The notes under the pieces were generated by a model. That model was given only the letters and a program-made list of their open reading frames with translations. It did not search any database and had not been told where the DNA came from. Shown here in pieces: positions 24,138 through 33,313 of a DNA stretch of 64,000 bases; positions within the stretch are counted from its first letter, which is position 1; each line of letters opens with the position of its first letter. The position numbers and the translations under genes were made by a program. This stretch comes from Streptomyces sp. R41 (GTDB taxonomy: Bacteria > Actinomycetota > Actinomycetes > Streptomycetales > Streptomycetaceae): positions 6,617,001 to 6,681,000 of the forward strand of contig NZ_CP163443.1 in NCBI RefSeq assembly GCF_041053055.1, written 5' to 3'.

Positions 24138-25730
24138 TCAGAGGGGGATGTTGCCGTGCTTCTTCGGAGGGAGTGATTCCCGCTTTGTGCGCAGCTGACG
24201 CAGACCGCGAACGACGTGGGCGCGGGTCTGGGACGGCATGATCACGCCGTCGATGTAGCCGCGCTCGGCCGCCGTGTAGGGGTTGAGGAGCGTGTCCTCG
24301 TACTCCTGGATGAGGCGGGCCCGGGTGGCCTCCTGGTCCTCGGCGGCCGCGATGGTGCGGCGGTGCAGGATGTTCACCGCGCCCTGCGCGCCCATCACCG
24401 CGATCTGGGCCGTGGGCCAGGCGAGGTTGAGGTCGGCGCCGAGGTGCTTGGAGCCCATGACGTCGTAGGCGCCGCCGAAGGCCTTGCGGGTGATGACCGT
24501 GATCAGGGGGACCGTCGCCTCGGCGTACGCGTAGATCAGCTTGGCGCCGCGGCGGATGATGCCCGTGTGCTCCTGGTCGACGCCCGGGAGGAAGCCGGGC
24601 ACGTCGACGAAGGTGATGACGGGAACGTTGAAGGCGTCGCACGTCCGCACGAACCGCGCGGCCTTCTCGGAGGCGTCGATGTCGAGGCAGCCGGCGAACT
24701 GCATCGGCTGGTTGGCGACGATGCCGACCGGGTGGCCCTCCACCCGACCGAAACCGGTGAGGATGTTCGGCGCGAACAGCGGCTGCGTCTCGAAGAACTC
24801 GGCGTCGTCCAGGACGTGCTCGATCACCGCGTGCATGTCGTACGGCTGGTTCGCGCTGTCCGGCACGATCGTGTCCAGCTCGCGGTCCTCGTCGGTGAGG
24901 GCGAGGTCCGCCTCCTCCGGGAACACCGGGGGTTCGCTGAGGTTGTTGGACGGCAGGTACGACAGCAGCTGCTTGACGTAGTCGATGGCGTCCTTCTCGT
25001 CGCCCGCCATGTGATGGGCGACGCCCGACACCGCGTTGTGCGTGCGCGCGCCGCCGAGCTCCTCGAAGCCGACGTCCTCGCCGGTGACCGTCTTGATGAC
25101 ATCCGGGCCAGTGATGAACATGTGCGAGGTCTGGTCGACCATGATCGTGAAGTCGGTGATGGCCGGGGAGTAGACCGCGCCGCCCGCGCAGGGCCCGACG
25201 ACGAGCGAGATCTGCGGAATCACGCCCGACGCATGCGTGTTGCGGCGGAAGATCTCGCCGTACATGCCGAGCGCGCTGACGCCCTCCTGAATGCGGGCGC
25301 CGCCCGAGTCGTTGATGCCGATGACCGGACAGCCGGTCTTCAGCGCGAAGTCCATCACCTTCATGATCTTCTGGCCGAAGACCTCGCCGAGGGCGCCGCC
25401 GAAGACGGTGAAGTCCTGCGAGAACACGGCGACAGGCCGTCCGTCCACGGTCCCGTAGCCGGTGACGACACCGTCGCCGTACGGGCGGTTCTTCTCCAGC
25501 CCGAAGTCGGTCGACCGGTGCTGTGCGAACTCGTCGAACTCGACGAACGAACCCTCGTCCATCAGCAGCTCGATCCGCTCACGGGCCGTCAACTTGCCCT
25601 TGGCGTGCTGCTTTTCGACGGCGCGCTCCGAGCCGGCGTGCGTCGCCTCTTGGATGCGGCGCTGCAAGTCCGCGAGCTTGCCCGCGGTGGTGTGGATGTC
25701 GGGGTGTTGCAGCTCTTCCGGCTCGGACAT
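24138..25730 (-). CDS. pccB: Propionyl-CoA carboxylase beta subunit (carboxyltransferase)
   Basis: This subunit transfers the carboxyl group from biotin on AccA2 to propionyl-CoA, giving methylmalonyl-CoA for odd-chain metabolism and polyketides. The 530-residue protein has the two crotonase-fold halves with oxyanion Gly pairs in [11 protein letters not shown] and [13 protein letters not shown], and the [11 protein letters not shown] acyl-CoA block. The Asp in GGAYDVMG is at about residue 423, matching the Asp422 that marks propionyl- over acetyl-CoA preference in S. coelicolor PccB. It is followed by the epsilon subunit and divergent from birA. Confidence 0.94.
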   Translation of the reverse strand: MSEPEELQHPDIHTTAGKLADLQRRIQEATHAGSERAVEKQHAKGKLTARERIELLMDEGSFVEFDEFAQHRSTDFGLEKNRPYGDGVVTGYGTVDGRPVAVFSQDFTVFGGALGEVFGQKIMKVMDFALKTGCPVIGINDSGGARIQEGVSALGMYGEIFRRNTHASGVIPQISLVVGPCAGGAVYSPAITDFTIMVDQTSHMFITGPDVIKTVTGEDVGFEELGGARTHNAVSGVAHHMAGDEKDAIDYVKQLLSYLPSNNLSEPPVFPEEADLALTDEDRELDTIVPDSANQPYDMHAVIEHVLDDAEFFETQPLFAPNILTGFGRVEGHPVGIVANQPMQFAGCLDIDASEKAARFVRTCDAFNVPVITFVDVPGFLPGVDQEHTGIIRRGAKLIYAYAEATVPLITVITRKAFGGAYDVMGSKHLGADLNLAWPTAQIAVMGAQGAVNILHRRTIAAAEDQEATRARLIQEYEDTLLNPYTAAERGYIDGVIMPSQTRAHVVRGLRQLRTKRESLPPKKHGNIPL

Positions 25731-25866
25731 CGGGATGCGGCTCCCTGCCTGCTCTAGGGGGACGTGAGGGTGAGGTGCTCAGAAGGGGGGCTTGCTACTC
25801 ATCCGTAGCGTAGTGGCGTGCCTACCGTTCGGCAGTGCGGCGTTTACCACACCTAGGGTGGGTTGC

Positions 25867-26733
25867 ATGACGCCGCGAGATGCATCAGACGCGAACGACA
25901 ATCGCTGGTCCGACCTGGACCGTCCGCCGCTGAACGAGGCCTCATTGCGCCGGGCGCTGGTCCGCGAGGACGGGCTCTGGCGCGATGTCGAGGTGGTCCA
26001 GCGCACCGGGTCCACCAACTCCGACCTCGTCGCCCTCGCCACCGAAGGGAAGGCGGACGAGGGCGTGGTCCTCGTCGCCGAGGAACAGAACGCCGGGCGC
26101 GGCCGCCTCGACCGCCAGTGGACGGCGCCCGCCCGCTCCGGCCTCTTCTTCTCCGTCCTGCTCAAGCCCACCCAGGTCCCCGTCGAACGCTGGGGCTGGC
26201 TGCCGCTGCTCACCGGCGTCGCCGTCGCGACGGGCCTCTCGCGCGCCGCCGGCGTCGACACGGCACTCAAGTGGCCCAACGACCTGCTGGTGACCGTGGG
26301 TGAGGAGGAGCGGAAGACCGGGGGCATCCTCGCGGAGCGGGCGGGCACCGATGCCGTGGTCGTCGGCATCGGCATCAACGTCACTCTCCGCGAGGACGAA
26401 CTCCCCGTGCCCGGGGCCGGATCCCTCGCCCTCGCGGGCGCGGTGAGCACGGACCGCGACACCGTGCTGCGGGCCGTGCTCCGCTCCCTCGAGCAGTGGT
26501 ACGAGCGCTGGCGCGGCGTCGGGGGCGACCCTGCCGCGTCCGGCCTCCAGGAGACGTACGCCGCCGGGTGCGCGACGCTCGGACGGGTGGTCCGGGCCGA
26601 GCTGCCCGGGGGCCGGGCGATCACCGGGGAGGCGGTGGCCGTGGACGGGGACGGGCGCCTGGTCATCGCTACCGGGGAGGGTGTGCAGGAGCCGGTGGGG
26701 GCGGGAGATGTGGTGCACCTGCGGGCGGTGTGA
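25867..26733 (+). CDS. birA: Biotin-[acetyl-CoA-carboxylase] ligase
   Basis: This 288-residue enzyme activates biotin as biotinyl-AMP and attaches it to the Lys of AccA2. Signatures are the biotin-adenylate loop NAGRGRLDRQW, KWPNDLLV, GGILAERAG and the C-terminal SH3-like domain (GRAITGEAVAVDGDGRL). There is no N-terminal helix-turn-helix, so it is a group I ligase without repressor function. ATG 25867 starts the conserved protein; the frame extends further upstream without coding character. It is divergent from pccB across about 136 bases. Confidence 0.92.
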   Translation: MTPRDASDANDNRWSDLDRPPLNEASLRRALVREDGLWRDVEVVQRTGSTNSDLVALATEGKADEGVVLVAEEQNAGRGRLDRQWTAPARSGLFFSVLLKPTQVPVERWGWLPLLTGVAVATGLSRAAGVDTALKWPNDLLVTVGEEERKTGGILAERAGTDAVVVGIGINVTLREDELPVPGAGSLALAGAVSTDRDTVLRAVLRSLEQWYERWRGVGGDPAASGLQETYAAGCATLGRVVRAELPGGRAITGEAVAVDGDGRLVIATGEGVQEPVGAGDVVHLRAV

Positions 26734-26739
26734 GGGACG

Positions 26740-26925
26740 GGTTTTTCGCCCCCTCCGCCCCTACCCGTCCCGACCAGCCTTTCGGCTGCGGGTGAGTGGG
26801 GGCTCGTCGCGCAGTTCCCCGCGCCCCTTTTAGGGGCGCGGGGAACTGCGCAATCTTTTGAGCGGGGGTCTGGGGGCGCGGCCCCCAGGTACGGGAATGG
26901 GCAGGGGCGGAGGGGGCGAAAAACC
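26740..26925. repeat. Dispersed palindromic intergenic repeat, copy 3 (complete)
   Basis: Starts GGTTTTTCGCCCCCTCCGCC and ends with its exact inverse over 22 bases. At the centre a 20-bp arm GCGCAGTTCCCCGCGCCCCT (26809-26828) is exactly inverted at 26832-26851. It begins seven bases after the birA stop, so it may also act as terminator. Confidence 0.85.
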
Positions 26926-27026
26926 TCCCGGTCTCAGCCCCGGCGTCGGGAGTGAGCCAGCGCACAGCTGCCGTAGAGTTGAGCGCGGTCGATACCTGAC
27001 CACGGCAGATCGGAAGGGCAGCAGGC

Positions 27027-28277
27027 GTGACCGTCGACGACACCGGCTCCGGCACGGGTGCCCACCCCGCCCCCGACGGCGAGCCGGGCCGTACCGCCGA
27101 GTCGGCCAACGACGCATCCGCCGCACGGACCGAAGGAGGCGCCGAAGCGCGCCCCGACGCCCGGCCCGAACCCCGCCCCGACGCGGACGGCCGCGTGGAC
27201 GTGCACCCCGACCCGGACTCCGGAGGCGACCCGCTGGCGCTGCGCCTGGAGGGGCTCATCCTCGGTGCGGAGCGCCGCTACACCCCCTTCCAGGCGGCCC
27301 GCAGCGCGGGCGTCTCCGTGGAGCTGGCCACCCGCTTCTGGCGGGCCATGGGCTTCGCCGACATCGGACAGGCCAAGGCGCTCACGGAGGCCGACGTGCT
27401 CGCGCTGCGCCGGCTCTCCGGCCTCGTCGAGGCGGGACTGCTCAGCGAGGCGATGGCCGTGCAGGTGGCCCGGTCCACCGGGCAGACCACCGCCCGGCTG
27501 GCCGAGTGGCAGATGGACTCCTTCCTGGAGGGGCTGACCGAGCCGCCCGAGCCGGGGATGACGCGCACCGAGGTGACGTACCCGATCGTCGAGCTGCTCC
27601 TGCCCGAGCTGGAGGAGTTCCTCGTCTACGTCTGGCGGCGCCAGCTCGCCGCCTCGGCCGGCCGGGTCATCCAGACCGCCGACGACGAGGAGATGGTCGA
27701 CCGGCGCCTCGCCGTCGGCTTCGCCGACCTCGTCGGGTTCACGCGGCTGACCCGCCGCATGGAGGAGGAGGAGCTCGGCGAACTCGTCGAGGCCTTCGAG
27801 ACGACCGCCGCCGACCTGGTCGCCGCGCACGGCGGGCGGCTCATCAAGACGCTCGGCGACGAGGTGCTGTACGCCGCAGACGACGCCGGCATCGCCGCCG
27901 AGATCGCGCTGCGGCTCATCGAGACGATGGCGAACGACGAGACGATGCCGGAGCTGCGCGTCGGCATCGCCTTCGGCACGGTGACCACACGGATGGGTGA
28001 CGTGTTCGGCACCACCGTGAACCTGGCGAGCCGCCTCACGTCGATAGCGCCACGCGACGCGGTCCTGGTGGACGGCGCCTTCGCGGAGGAACTGATCCAC
28101 ACCGGGGACGCGCCCGCCTCCGAGGCGGATGCCGCCGAGGCCGCTGCCGCCGCGGAGAAGGAGGGCGAGGAACCGCCCTCCTACCGCTTCGTCCTCCAGC
28201 CGATGTGGCAGCGCCCGGTACGTGGCCTCGGAGTGATCGAACCCTGGCTGCTCGCCCGCCGGGACGCCGAGTCCTGA
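27027..28277 (+). CDS. cya: Class III adenylate cyclase
   Basis: A 416-residue cyclase making cAMP, which in Streptomyces affects germination and development together with Crp. Residues 1-70 are Pro/Asp/Arg-rich and disordered; about 70-210 form the helical adenylate-cyclase regulatory domain (LILGAERRYTPFQAARSAGV); the catalytic domain is about 230-400, with metal Asp residues in VGFADLVGFTRL and LIKTLGDEVLYA and the transition-state Asn/Arg in TTVNLASRLTS. No membrane segment is seen. GTG 27027 opens the frame after an AGCAGG site. Confidence 0.9.
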   Translation: MTVDDTGSGTGAHPAPDGEPGRTAESANDASAARTEGGAEARPDARPEPRPDADGRVDVHPDPDSGGDPLALRLEGLILGAERRYTPFQAARSAGVSVELATRFWRAMGFADIGQAKALTEADVLALRRLSGLVEAGLLSEAMAVQVARSTGQTTARLAEWQMDSFLEGLTEPPEPGMTRTEVTYPIVELLLPELEEFLVYVWRRQLAASAGRVIQTADDEEMVDRRLAVGFADLVGFTRLTRRMEEEELGELVEAFETTAADLVAAHGGRLIKTLGDEVLYAADDAGIAAEIALRLIETMANDETMPELRVGIAFGTVTTRMGDVFGTTVNLASRLTSIAPRDAVLVDGAFAEELIHTGDAPASEADAAEAAAAAEKEGEEPPSYRFVLQPMWQRPVRGLGVIEPWLLARRDAES

Positions 28278-28323
28278 CGGAGGCCGATCAGCTCTGCCGG
28301 GCCGTCGGCGCGTAGCCCGGCGA

Positions 28324-28355
28324 CCGGGCGCGGGTACCCGTGGCTCCGCGCCCGG
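28324..28355. terminator. Terminator between cya and the next convergent gene
   Basis: A 10-bp perfect stem, CCGGGCGCGG (28324-28333) and CCGCGCCCGG (28346-28355), with a 12-base loop. Confidence 0.75.
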
Positions 28356-28369
28356 CGGCACGCCGCGTA

Positions 28370-29059
28370 CTAGCGGGCGCCGATCGGCGCCGCCAGACCG
28401 TTCACGCAGATCCCGACGATCGGCACGCACACGCCCGGGGGATCGGGCTGCGGGGCCGGGTCATGGGTCGTCGCGCTCGGGGCGGGATGCGGGGCCGCGG
28501 GAGTGGTCGCGGCCGGCGGTGGCGTGGTGATGGGAGCCGTGGGGATGCCGGTGGTGTCCGGAGCGCCGGCCGTGGGGGCGCTCCCGTGCGGCGACGGGAT
28601 CGACGCGGGCGTCGTCGGTGACGGTGTCGGCAGGAGGCTCACGTCCGCGGTGGGCGTCGCGCTGGAGCGGCCCATCGCGGCGGTCTCCGTGGCGGCCTTG
28701 GGGTGTGCGGAGGGTACGGCCTCGACGGTGGTGACGGCGTTGCCCGACGTGTCCGTGACGGTGGCCCCCGTCGGCTCGGCCTCCGCGCTTCCCCCGCCCC
28801 CGATCACCGACTCCGGCGTCATCCGCACAAAGCTCAACACCCCCGCGGCGAGCGCGAGTCCACCCACGGCGAAGAGCACCCGGCGCGGACGGGGCCTGCG
28901 GTGCCGCCCCCGGACGGGGCGGACCGCCTCGCACTCGTCCGCTGCGTGATGCGCCGATGTGCCGTCGGCCGCCCCCGGCGCCGTCGGCCGCGCCCTTGGA
29001 GGCGTGGGTCGCGGCTCCGGACGAGTCCTCGTGGCCTGCGTCGTCTCTCGGTTCGTCAT
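28370..29059 (-). CDS. Single-pass membrane protein with a long Pro/Thr/Ala-rich exterior
   Basis: A 229-residue protein: a basic, Pro-rich cytoplasmic N-terminus (about 60 residues), one membrane helix (VLFAVGGLALAAGVLSFV), then a low-complexity Ser/Thr/Pro/Ala region of about 120 residues and a C-terminal GVCVPIVGICVNGL motif with two Cys that could form a disulfide. No family is recognised. The GGGAGGG ribosome site before ATG 29059 supports the start. The composition suggests a cell-wall-spanning stalk. Confidence 0.75.
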   Translation of the reverse strand: MTNRETTQATRTRPEPRPTPPRARPTAPGAADGTSAHHAADECEAVRPVRGRHRRPRPRRVLFAVGGLALAAGVLSFVRMTPESVIGGGGSAEAEPTGATVTDTSGNAVTTVEAVPSAHPKAATETAAMGRSSATPTADVSLLPTPSPTTPASIPSPHGSAPTAGAPDTTGIPTAPITTPPPAATTPAAPHPAPSATTHDPAPQPDPPGVCVPIVGICVNGLAAPIGAR

Positions 29060-29235
29060 GGTCGTCCCTCCCCAATGTGCCCGCGCCCCCCGAATGCGCC
29101 GGCGGTGCGTAGGTTATGTGCCGTTTCGGGGCGGCGGGCGGGAGTTGGGCGGGATGTCACTCGAACGGGGAGGTGGGTGCGCGGGGGGACGGGTTTCGTC
29201 GGACGGCGTCGGCTGCGATGATCGGGGCGTCTGTT

Positions 29236-29251
29236 GTTAACCCGCGTTAAC
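29236..29251. promoter_or_regulatory. GTTAAC-N4-GTTAAC repeat upstream of the enoyl-CoA hydratase
   Basis: Two copies of the palindrome GTTAAC ten bases apart (one helical turn), ending 12 bases before the ATG. AT-rich symmetrical sites are rare in this genome, so this is a plausible operator. Confidence 0.5.
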
Positions 29252-29263
29252 CGGGAGGGTGTC

Positions 29264-30070
29264 ATGGCGGAGCAAGGGGACGAGCGGCGGTTCGGGGAGT
29301 TCGTCGTCGTACGGCGGCACGCGTACGTCGCGGAGCTCGCCCTCGACCGGCCCAAGGCCATGAACGCCGTGTCCACGGACATGGCCCGGTCCATCGCCGG
29401 TGCCTGCGAGGCGCTCGCCGCCGACCGCGACGTACGCGTGGTCGTGCTGACCTCCACCCATGAGCGCGCCTTCTGTGTCGGCGCCGACCTGAAGGAGCGC
29501 AACTCGTTCACCGACGCCGACCTGGTGCGGCAGCGCCCGGTCGCGCGGGGCGCGTACACCGGGGTCCTGGAGCTGCCCATGCCGACCGTGGCCGCCGTGC
29601 ACGGCTTCGCGCTGGGCGGCGGGTTCGAGCTGGCGCTGTCGTGCGACCTGATCGTGGCCGACCGTACGGCGGTCGTCGGGCTGCCCGAGGTGTCCGTCGG
29701 AGTGATCCCCGGAGGGGGCGGTACGCAGCTGCTGCCCCGCCGGGTCGGGGCCGCGCGGGCGGCCGAGCTCATCTTCTCGGCGCGGCGGCTGGAGGCGGTC
29801 GAGGCGCGGGAGTTGGGGCTCGTGGATGAGCTCGTGGACGCGGGGCGGGACAGGGCGGAGGCCCTCGCGCTCGCCGCGCGGATCGCCGCGAACTCGCCCG
29901 TCGGGCTGCGGGCGGCCAAGCGTGCGCTCCGTCTCGGGCAGGGCCTCGACCTCCGTGCGGGGCTCGAGGTCGAGGACGCCGCGTGGCGATCCGTCGCGTT
30001 CTCGGGGGACCGGGCGGAGGGCGTCGCCGCCTTCAACGAGAAGCGCAAGCCGGAGTGGCCGGCGGAGTAG
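29264..30070 (+). CDS. Enoyl-CoA hydratase/isomerase family protein
   Basis: A 268-residue crotonase-fold enzyme, probably hydrating trans-2-enoyl-CoA in fatty acid beta-oxidation. The oxyanion segments are FCVGADLKERNS and HGFALGGGFELALSCD, and the two catalytic Glu positions are present (GGGFELAL and GLPEVSVGVIPGGGG). The C-terminal trimerisation helices end KRKPEWPAE. ATG 29264 has a GGGAGGG site. It is monocistronic, with a symmetrical GTTAAC repeat directly upstream and a palindromic repeat directly downstream. Confidence 0.9.
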   Translation: MAEQGDERRFGEFVVVRRHAYVAELALDRPKAMNAVSTDMARSIAGACEALAADRDVRVVVLTSTHERAFCVGADLKERNSFTDADLVRQRPVARGAYTGVLELPMPTVAAVHGFALGGGFELALSCDLIVADRTAVVGLPEVSVGVIPGGGGTQLLPRRVGAARAAELIFSARRLEAVEARELGLVDELVDAGRDRAEALALAARIAANSPVGLRAAKRALRLGQGLDLRAGLEVEDAAWRSVAFSGDRAEGVAAFNEKRKPEWPAE

Positions 30071-30071
30071 A

Positions 30072-30253
30072 TGTTTTTCGCCCCCTCCGCCCCTACCCGT
30101 CCCGTACCTGGGGGCTGCGCCCCCAGACCCCCGCTAAAAGATTGCGCAGTTCCCCGCGCCCCTAAAAGGGGCGCGGGGAACTGCGCGAACAACCCCCACG
30201 CACCCGCAGCCGAAGGCTGGTCGGGACGGGTAGGGGCGGAGGGGGCGAGTAAA
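30072..30253. repeat. Dispersed palindromic intergenic repeat, copy 4 (complete, reverse orientation to copy 3)
   Basis: Has the same arms as copy 3 in the opposite order; the central 20-bp arms GCGCAGTTCCCCGCGCCCCT and its inverse flank AAA. It begins right after the hydratase stop codon. Confidence 0.85.
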
Positions 30254-30332
30254 CCCACCCGAACCACCGCCCCGGACCCCTGTTCGCCGTATCAATGTCC
30301 CGAAATGCTGCAGTTTTACCTAGCCTGGGGTG

Positions 30333-31484
30333 ATGGGTGAGGACAGACGGCTGAGGGCCGTGGTGGCGCTGGCGCAGGGGATGGCGGCGGCACACACCCC
30401 GCGCGAGTCGTGGCGAGCCGCGGCGCTCGGCGCGTGCCACGCGCTCGCCGGAAGCTTCGCCGCGCTCTCCGTGTGGGAGCGGGAACTCGGCCGGCTGCGG
30501 GTGCTCGTCAACGTGGGTGAGCGGGCCGAGGACGAGGACGAGTTCCCCGACGGGGAGGCCTACCCCGTGCACCAGTTTCCGGAGATCACCGAGTTCCTGC
30601 ACGAACGCTGGGCCGGGGGCGGCGGACCCAACGCCTGGGTGGAGACGGCGGACGGCCCGGCGGGGGGCCACGCCGGGTACTGCCATCAACGCGTCGCCGC
30701 CCTGCGCCGCCGCGGTCGCGGCTGCTGTGTCGTCGCGCCGATCGTCCTGCACGGCCGCGCGTGGGGCGAGCTGTATGTGGCACGCCCGGCCGGGGCCCCC
30801 GTCTACGACCCTGCGGACGCCGACTTCGCGACCGTCCTCGCCTCCGTCGTCGCGGCCGGGATCGCCCAGACCGAGCGTCTGGAGGAGGCCCGGCGGCTGG
30901 CCTTCACGGACGCCCTCACCGGGCTCGCCAACCGCCGTGCCGTGGACGTCCGCCTCGACGAGGCCGTCGAGCGGCACAAGGGCGACGGGGTCGTGGTCAG
31001 TCTCGTCGTCTGCGACCTCAATGGGCTCAAGCGGGTCAACGACACCCGCGGGCACGCGGTCGGCGACCGGCTCCTCGAGCGGTTCGGATCGGTGCTGTCC
31101 CTGTGCGGGGCCATGCTCCCGGGCACCCTCGCGGCCCGTCTCGGCGGTGACGAGTTCTGCCTGCTGGCGGTGGGCCCGGCGGCGGACGAGGTCGTCCGTA
31201 TCGCCGACGAACTCTGCCGCCGCGCCGCCGAGTTGGAGCTGGGGGAGGGAGTGGCGTGCGGGGTCGCCTCGACCGAGGACCCGATCGGGCCCGTGCGTTC
31301 GGCGCGGCGGCTCTTCCGGCTGGCCGACGCCGCCCAGTACCGGGCCAAGGCCGTGCGCGCGGCGAAGCCCGTGGTCGCCGGGCGCGAGGGCCCCGACGAT
31401 CCGGTCGTACGCCTCGCGGACGCGCCGTCGCCCACGGAAGGCGAGCGCCGCCGCTTCCGCGGACGCCATGAGCCCCGTCCGTGA
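30333..31484 (+). CDS. GAF-GGDEF diguanylate cyclase
   Basis: A 383-residue cytosolic protein predicted to make cyclic di-GMP, which in Streptomyces controls BldD and sporulation. A GAF sensor domain covers about residues 20-185; a short helix QTERLEEARRLAFTDALTGL links to the GGDEF domain. The signature is intact (ARLGGDEFCLLAVG), and substrate residues in CDLNGLKRVNDTRGH are kept. No RxxD inhibitory site precedes GGDEF. TAGCCT ends only a few bases before ATG 30333, so the mRNA may be leaderless. It resembles a GAF-GGDEF protein found next to hutH in other streptomycetes. Confidence 0.88.
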   Translation: MGEDRRLRAVVALAQGMAAAHTPRESWRAAALGACHALAGSFAALSVWERELGRLRVLVNVGERAEDEDEFPDGEAYPVHQFPEITEFLHERWAGGGGPNAWVETADGPAGGHAGYCHQRVAALRRRGRGCCVVAPIVLHGRAWGELYVARPAGAPVYDPADADFATVLASVVAAGIAQTERLEEARRLAFTDALTGLANRRAVDVRLDEAVERHKGDGVVVSLVVCDLNGLKRVNDTRGHAVGDRLLERFGSVLSLCGAMLPGTLAARLGGDEFCLLAVGPAADEVVRIADELCRRAAELELGEGVACGVASTEDPIGPVRSARRLFRLADAAQYRAKAVRAAKPVVAGREGPDDPVVRLADAPSPTEGERRRFRGRHEPRP

Positions 31485-31519
31485 CCCCGGCCGGCGCCCC
31501 GCTCCCGGGCGCCCGTTGT

Positions 31520-31529
31520 GACGTACGTC
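31520..31529. promoter_or_regulatory. Palindrome GACGTACGTC upstream of hutH
   Basis: A perfect 10-bp palindrome 65 bases before the hutH ATG, just upstream of the GTGAC repeat. Possible second operator in this promoter. Confidence 0.35.
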
Positions 31530-31547
31530 GAAGTAAGGGGTAAACCG

Positions 31548-31563
31548 GTGACCCACTAGTGAC
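31548..31563 (+). promoter_or_regulatory. Predicted AfsQ1/GlnR-type box (GTGAC-N6-GTGAC) upstream of hutH
   Basis: GTGAC-CCACTA-GTGAC, the same form as the box before sigQ, ending 31 bases before the hutH ATG. AfsQ1 and GlnR recognise overlapping sites of this form, and hutH is a nitrogen-scavenging gene, so control by either is plausible. Confidence 0.6.
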
Positions 31564-31594
31564 ATCATCGAATTCACTGCGTACGCTCCTGAAT

Positions 31595-33139
31595 ATGGAT
31601 ATGCACACTGTGGTGGTGGGGACGTCCGGGGTGACCGCGTCCGACGTTCTCGCCGTGGCGCGCCACGGCGCCCGGATCGAGCTCTCCGACGAGGCGGTGG
31701 CGGCCCTCGCCGCGGCCCGCGAGATCGTGGACGCGCTGGCGGCCAAGCCGGAGCCCGTCTACGGCGTCTCCACCGGTTTCGGCGCCCTCGCGACCCGGCA
31801 CATCAGCCCGGAGCTGCGCGCCCAGCTGCAGCGCAACATCGTCCGCTCGCACGCCGCCGGCATGGGCCCGCGCGTGGAGCGCGAGGTCGTCCGTGCGCTG
31901 ATGTTCCTGCGGCTCAAGACCGTCTGCTCCGGGCACACGGGCGTGCGGCCCGAGGTCGCGCAGACCATGGCGGACGTCCTCAACGCCGGTATCACCCCGG
32001 TCGTGCACGAGTACGGCTCGCTCGGCTGTTCCGGCGACCTGGCGCCGCTGTCCCACTGCGCGCTCACGCTCATGGGCGAGGGGGACGCGGAGGGCCCCGA
32101 CGGTGTCGTACGGCCCGCGGGTGAGCTGCTCGCCGAGGCCGGCATCGCGCCCGTCGAGCTGCGCGAGAAGGAAGGCCTCGCCCTCCTCAACGGCACCGAC
32201 GGCATGCTCGGCATGCTGGTCATGGCCCTCGCCGACCTGGAGACGCTCTACAAGTCGGCGGACGTCACCGCCGCCCTCTCCCTGGAAGCCCTCCTCGGGA
32301 CGGACAAGGTCCTCGCGCCCGAGCTGCACGCCATCCGCCCGCACCCCGGGCAGGGTGCCAGCGCCGCCAACATGCTGGCCGTGCTGAAGGGTTCGGAGCT
32401 CACCGGGCACCACCAGGACGGCGCCCCGCGCGTCCAGGACGCCTACTCCGTGCGCTGCGCCCCGCAGGTCGCGGGCGCCGGCCGCGACACCCTCGCGCAC
32501 GCCCGTACGGTCGCCGAGCGCGAGCTGGCCTCTGCGGTCGACAACCCGGTCGTGCTCCCCGACGGCCGCGTCGAGTCGAACGGCAACTTCCACGGCGCCC
32601 CGGTCGCGTACGTCCTCGACTTCCTCGCCATCGCCGCCGCGGACCTCGGCTCCATCGCCGAGCGCCGCACCGACCGCCTCCTCGACAAGAACCGCTCGCA
32701 CGGCCTCCCGCCGTTCCTCGCGGACGACGCCGGTGTCGACTCGGGCCTGATGATCGCGCAGTACACGCAGGCCGCGCTGGTCAGCGAGATGAAGCGGCTC
32801 GCCGTACCGGCGTCCGCGGACTCCATCCCGTCCTCCGCGATGCAGGAGGACCACGTCTCCATGGGCTGGTCGGCGGCGCGCAAACTGCGCACGGCCGTGG
32901 ACAACCTGACCCGGATCGTCGCGATCGAGCTGTACGCCGCCACCCGCGCGATCGAGCTGCGCGAGGGCCTGACCCCCGCCCCGGCGTCGCAGGCGGTCAT
33001 CGAGGCCGTCCGCGCGGCCGGCGTCCAGGGCCCCGGCCCGGACCGCTTCCTCGCCCCCGACCTGGAGGCCGCGGACGCGTTCGTGCGCGGTGGCCACGTG
33101 GTGACGGCGGTGGAGCCGGTGACGGGTCCGCTGGCCTAG
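31595..33139 (+). CDS. hutH: Histidine ammonia-lyase
   Basis: This enzyme deaminates histidine to urocanate, the first step of histidine use as nitrogen and carbon source. The 514-residue protein (start MDMHTVVVGTSG) contains the self-processing prosthetic-group triad Cys-Ser-Gly in YGSLGCSGDLAPLSH, the active-site loop YGVSTGFGALATRHI, and SSAMQEDHVSMG near the C-terminus. ATG 31595 matches the S. coelicolor start as remembered; the frame extends to 31559. No other hut genes are adjacent, as is normal in Streptomyces. Confidence 0.96.
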   Translation: MDMHTVVVGTSGVTASDVLAVARHGARIELSDEAVAALAAAREIVDALAAKPEPVYGVSTGFGALATRHISPELRAQLQRNIVRSHAAGMGPRVEREVVRALMFLRLKTVCSGHTGVRPEVAQTMADVLNAGITPVVHEYGSLGCSGDLAPLSHCALTLMGEGDAEGPDGVVRPAGELLAEAGIAPVELREKEGLALLNGTDGMLGMLVMALADLETLYKSADVTAALSLEALLGTDKVLAPELHAIRPHPGQGASAANMLAVLKGSELTGHHQDGAPRVQDAYSVRCAPQVAGAGRDTLAHARTVAERELASAVDNPVVLPDGRVESNGNFHGAPVAYVLDFLAIAAADLGSIAERRTDRLLDKNRSHGLPPFLADDAGVDSGLMIAQYTQAALVSEMKRLAVPASADSIPSSAMQEDHVSMGWSAARKLRTAVDNLTRIVAIELYAATRAIELREGLTPAPASQAVIEAVRAAGVQGPGPDRFLAPDLEAADAFVRGGHVVTAVEPVTGPLA

Positions 33140-33160
33140 CGGTAGTCCGTCGTACGTGGA

Positions 33161-33189
33161 GGGGGCCGCCGTCGACTACGGTGGCCCCC
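33161..33189. terminator. Terminator after hutH
   Basis: Stem GGGGGCC (33161-33167) with GGCCCCC (33183-33189), extended inward by CCGT and ACGG across one mismatch; starts 21 bases after the hutH stop. Confidence 0.75.
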
Positions 33190-33275
33190 GTCACATCAGG
33201 GCCTCTCGGTGCCTGAGGGCAGCCAGAGGTGTGCTACTGTCGCGTTGATACGTTTTTGGTACCCATTTACTTTGT

Positions 33276-33313
33276 GCGCCTGATCGGAATCTTCCGCAGG
33301 CGCGTTTTGTTTT
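33276..33313 (+). promoter_or_regulatory. Terminator-like hairpin with U-tract in the leader of the cold-shock gene
   Basis: GCGCCTG (33276-33282) pairs with CAGGCGC (33297-33303); inside it CGGA pairs with TCCG around ATCT. The stem is followed by GTTTTGTTTT, a rare U-rich tract for this genome. It lies 66 bases before the cold-shock gene, in an unusually T-rich leader that also has two copies of GCATCTCCGG 21 bases apart (33318, 33339). It looks like an attenuator or a cold-responsive leader structure. Confidence 0.65.
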
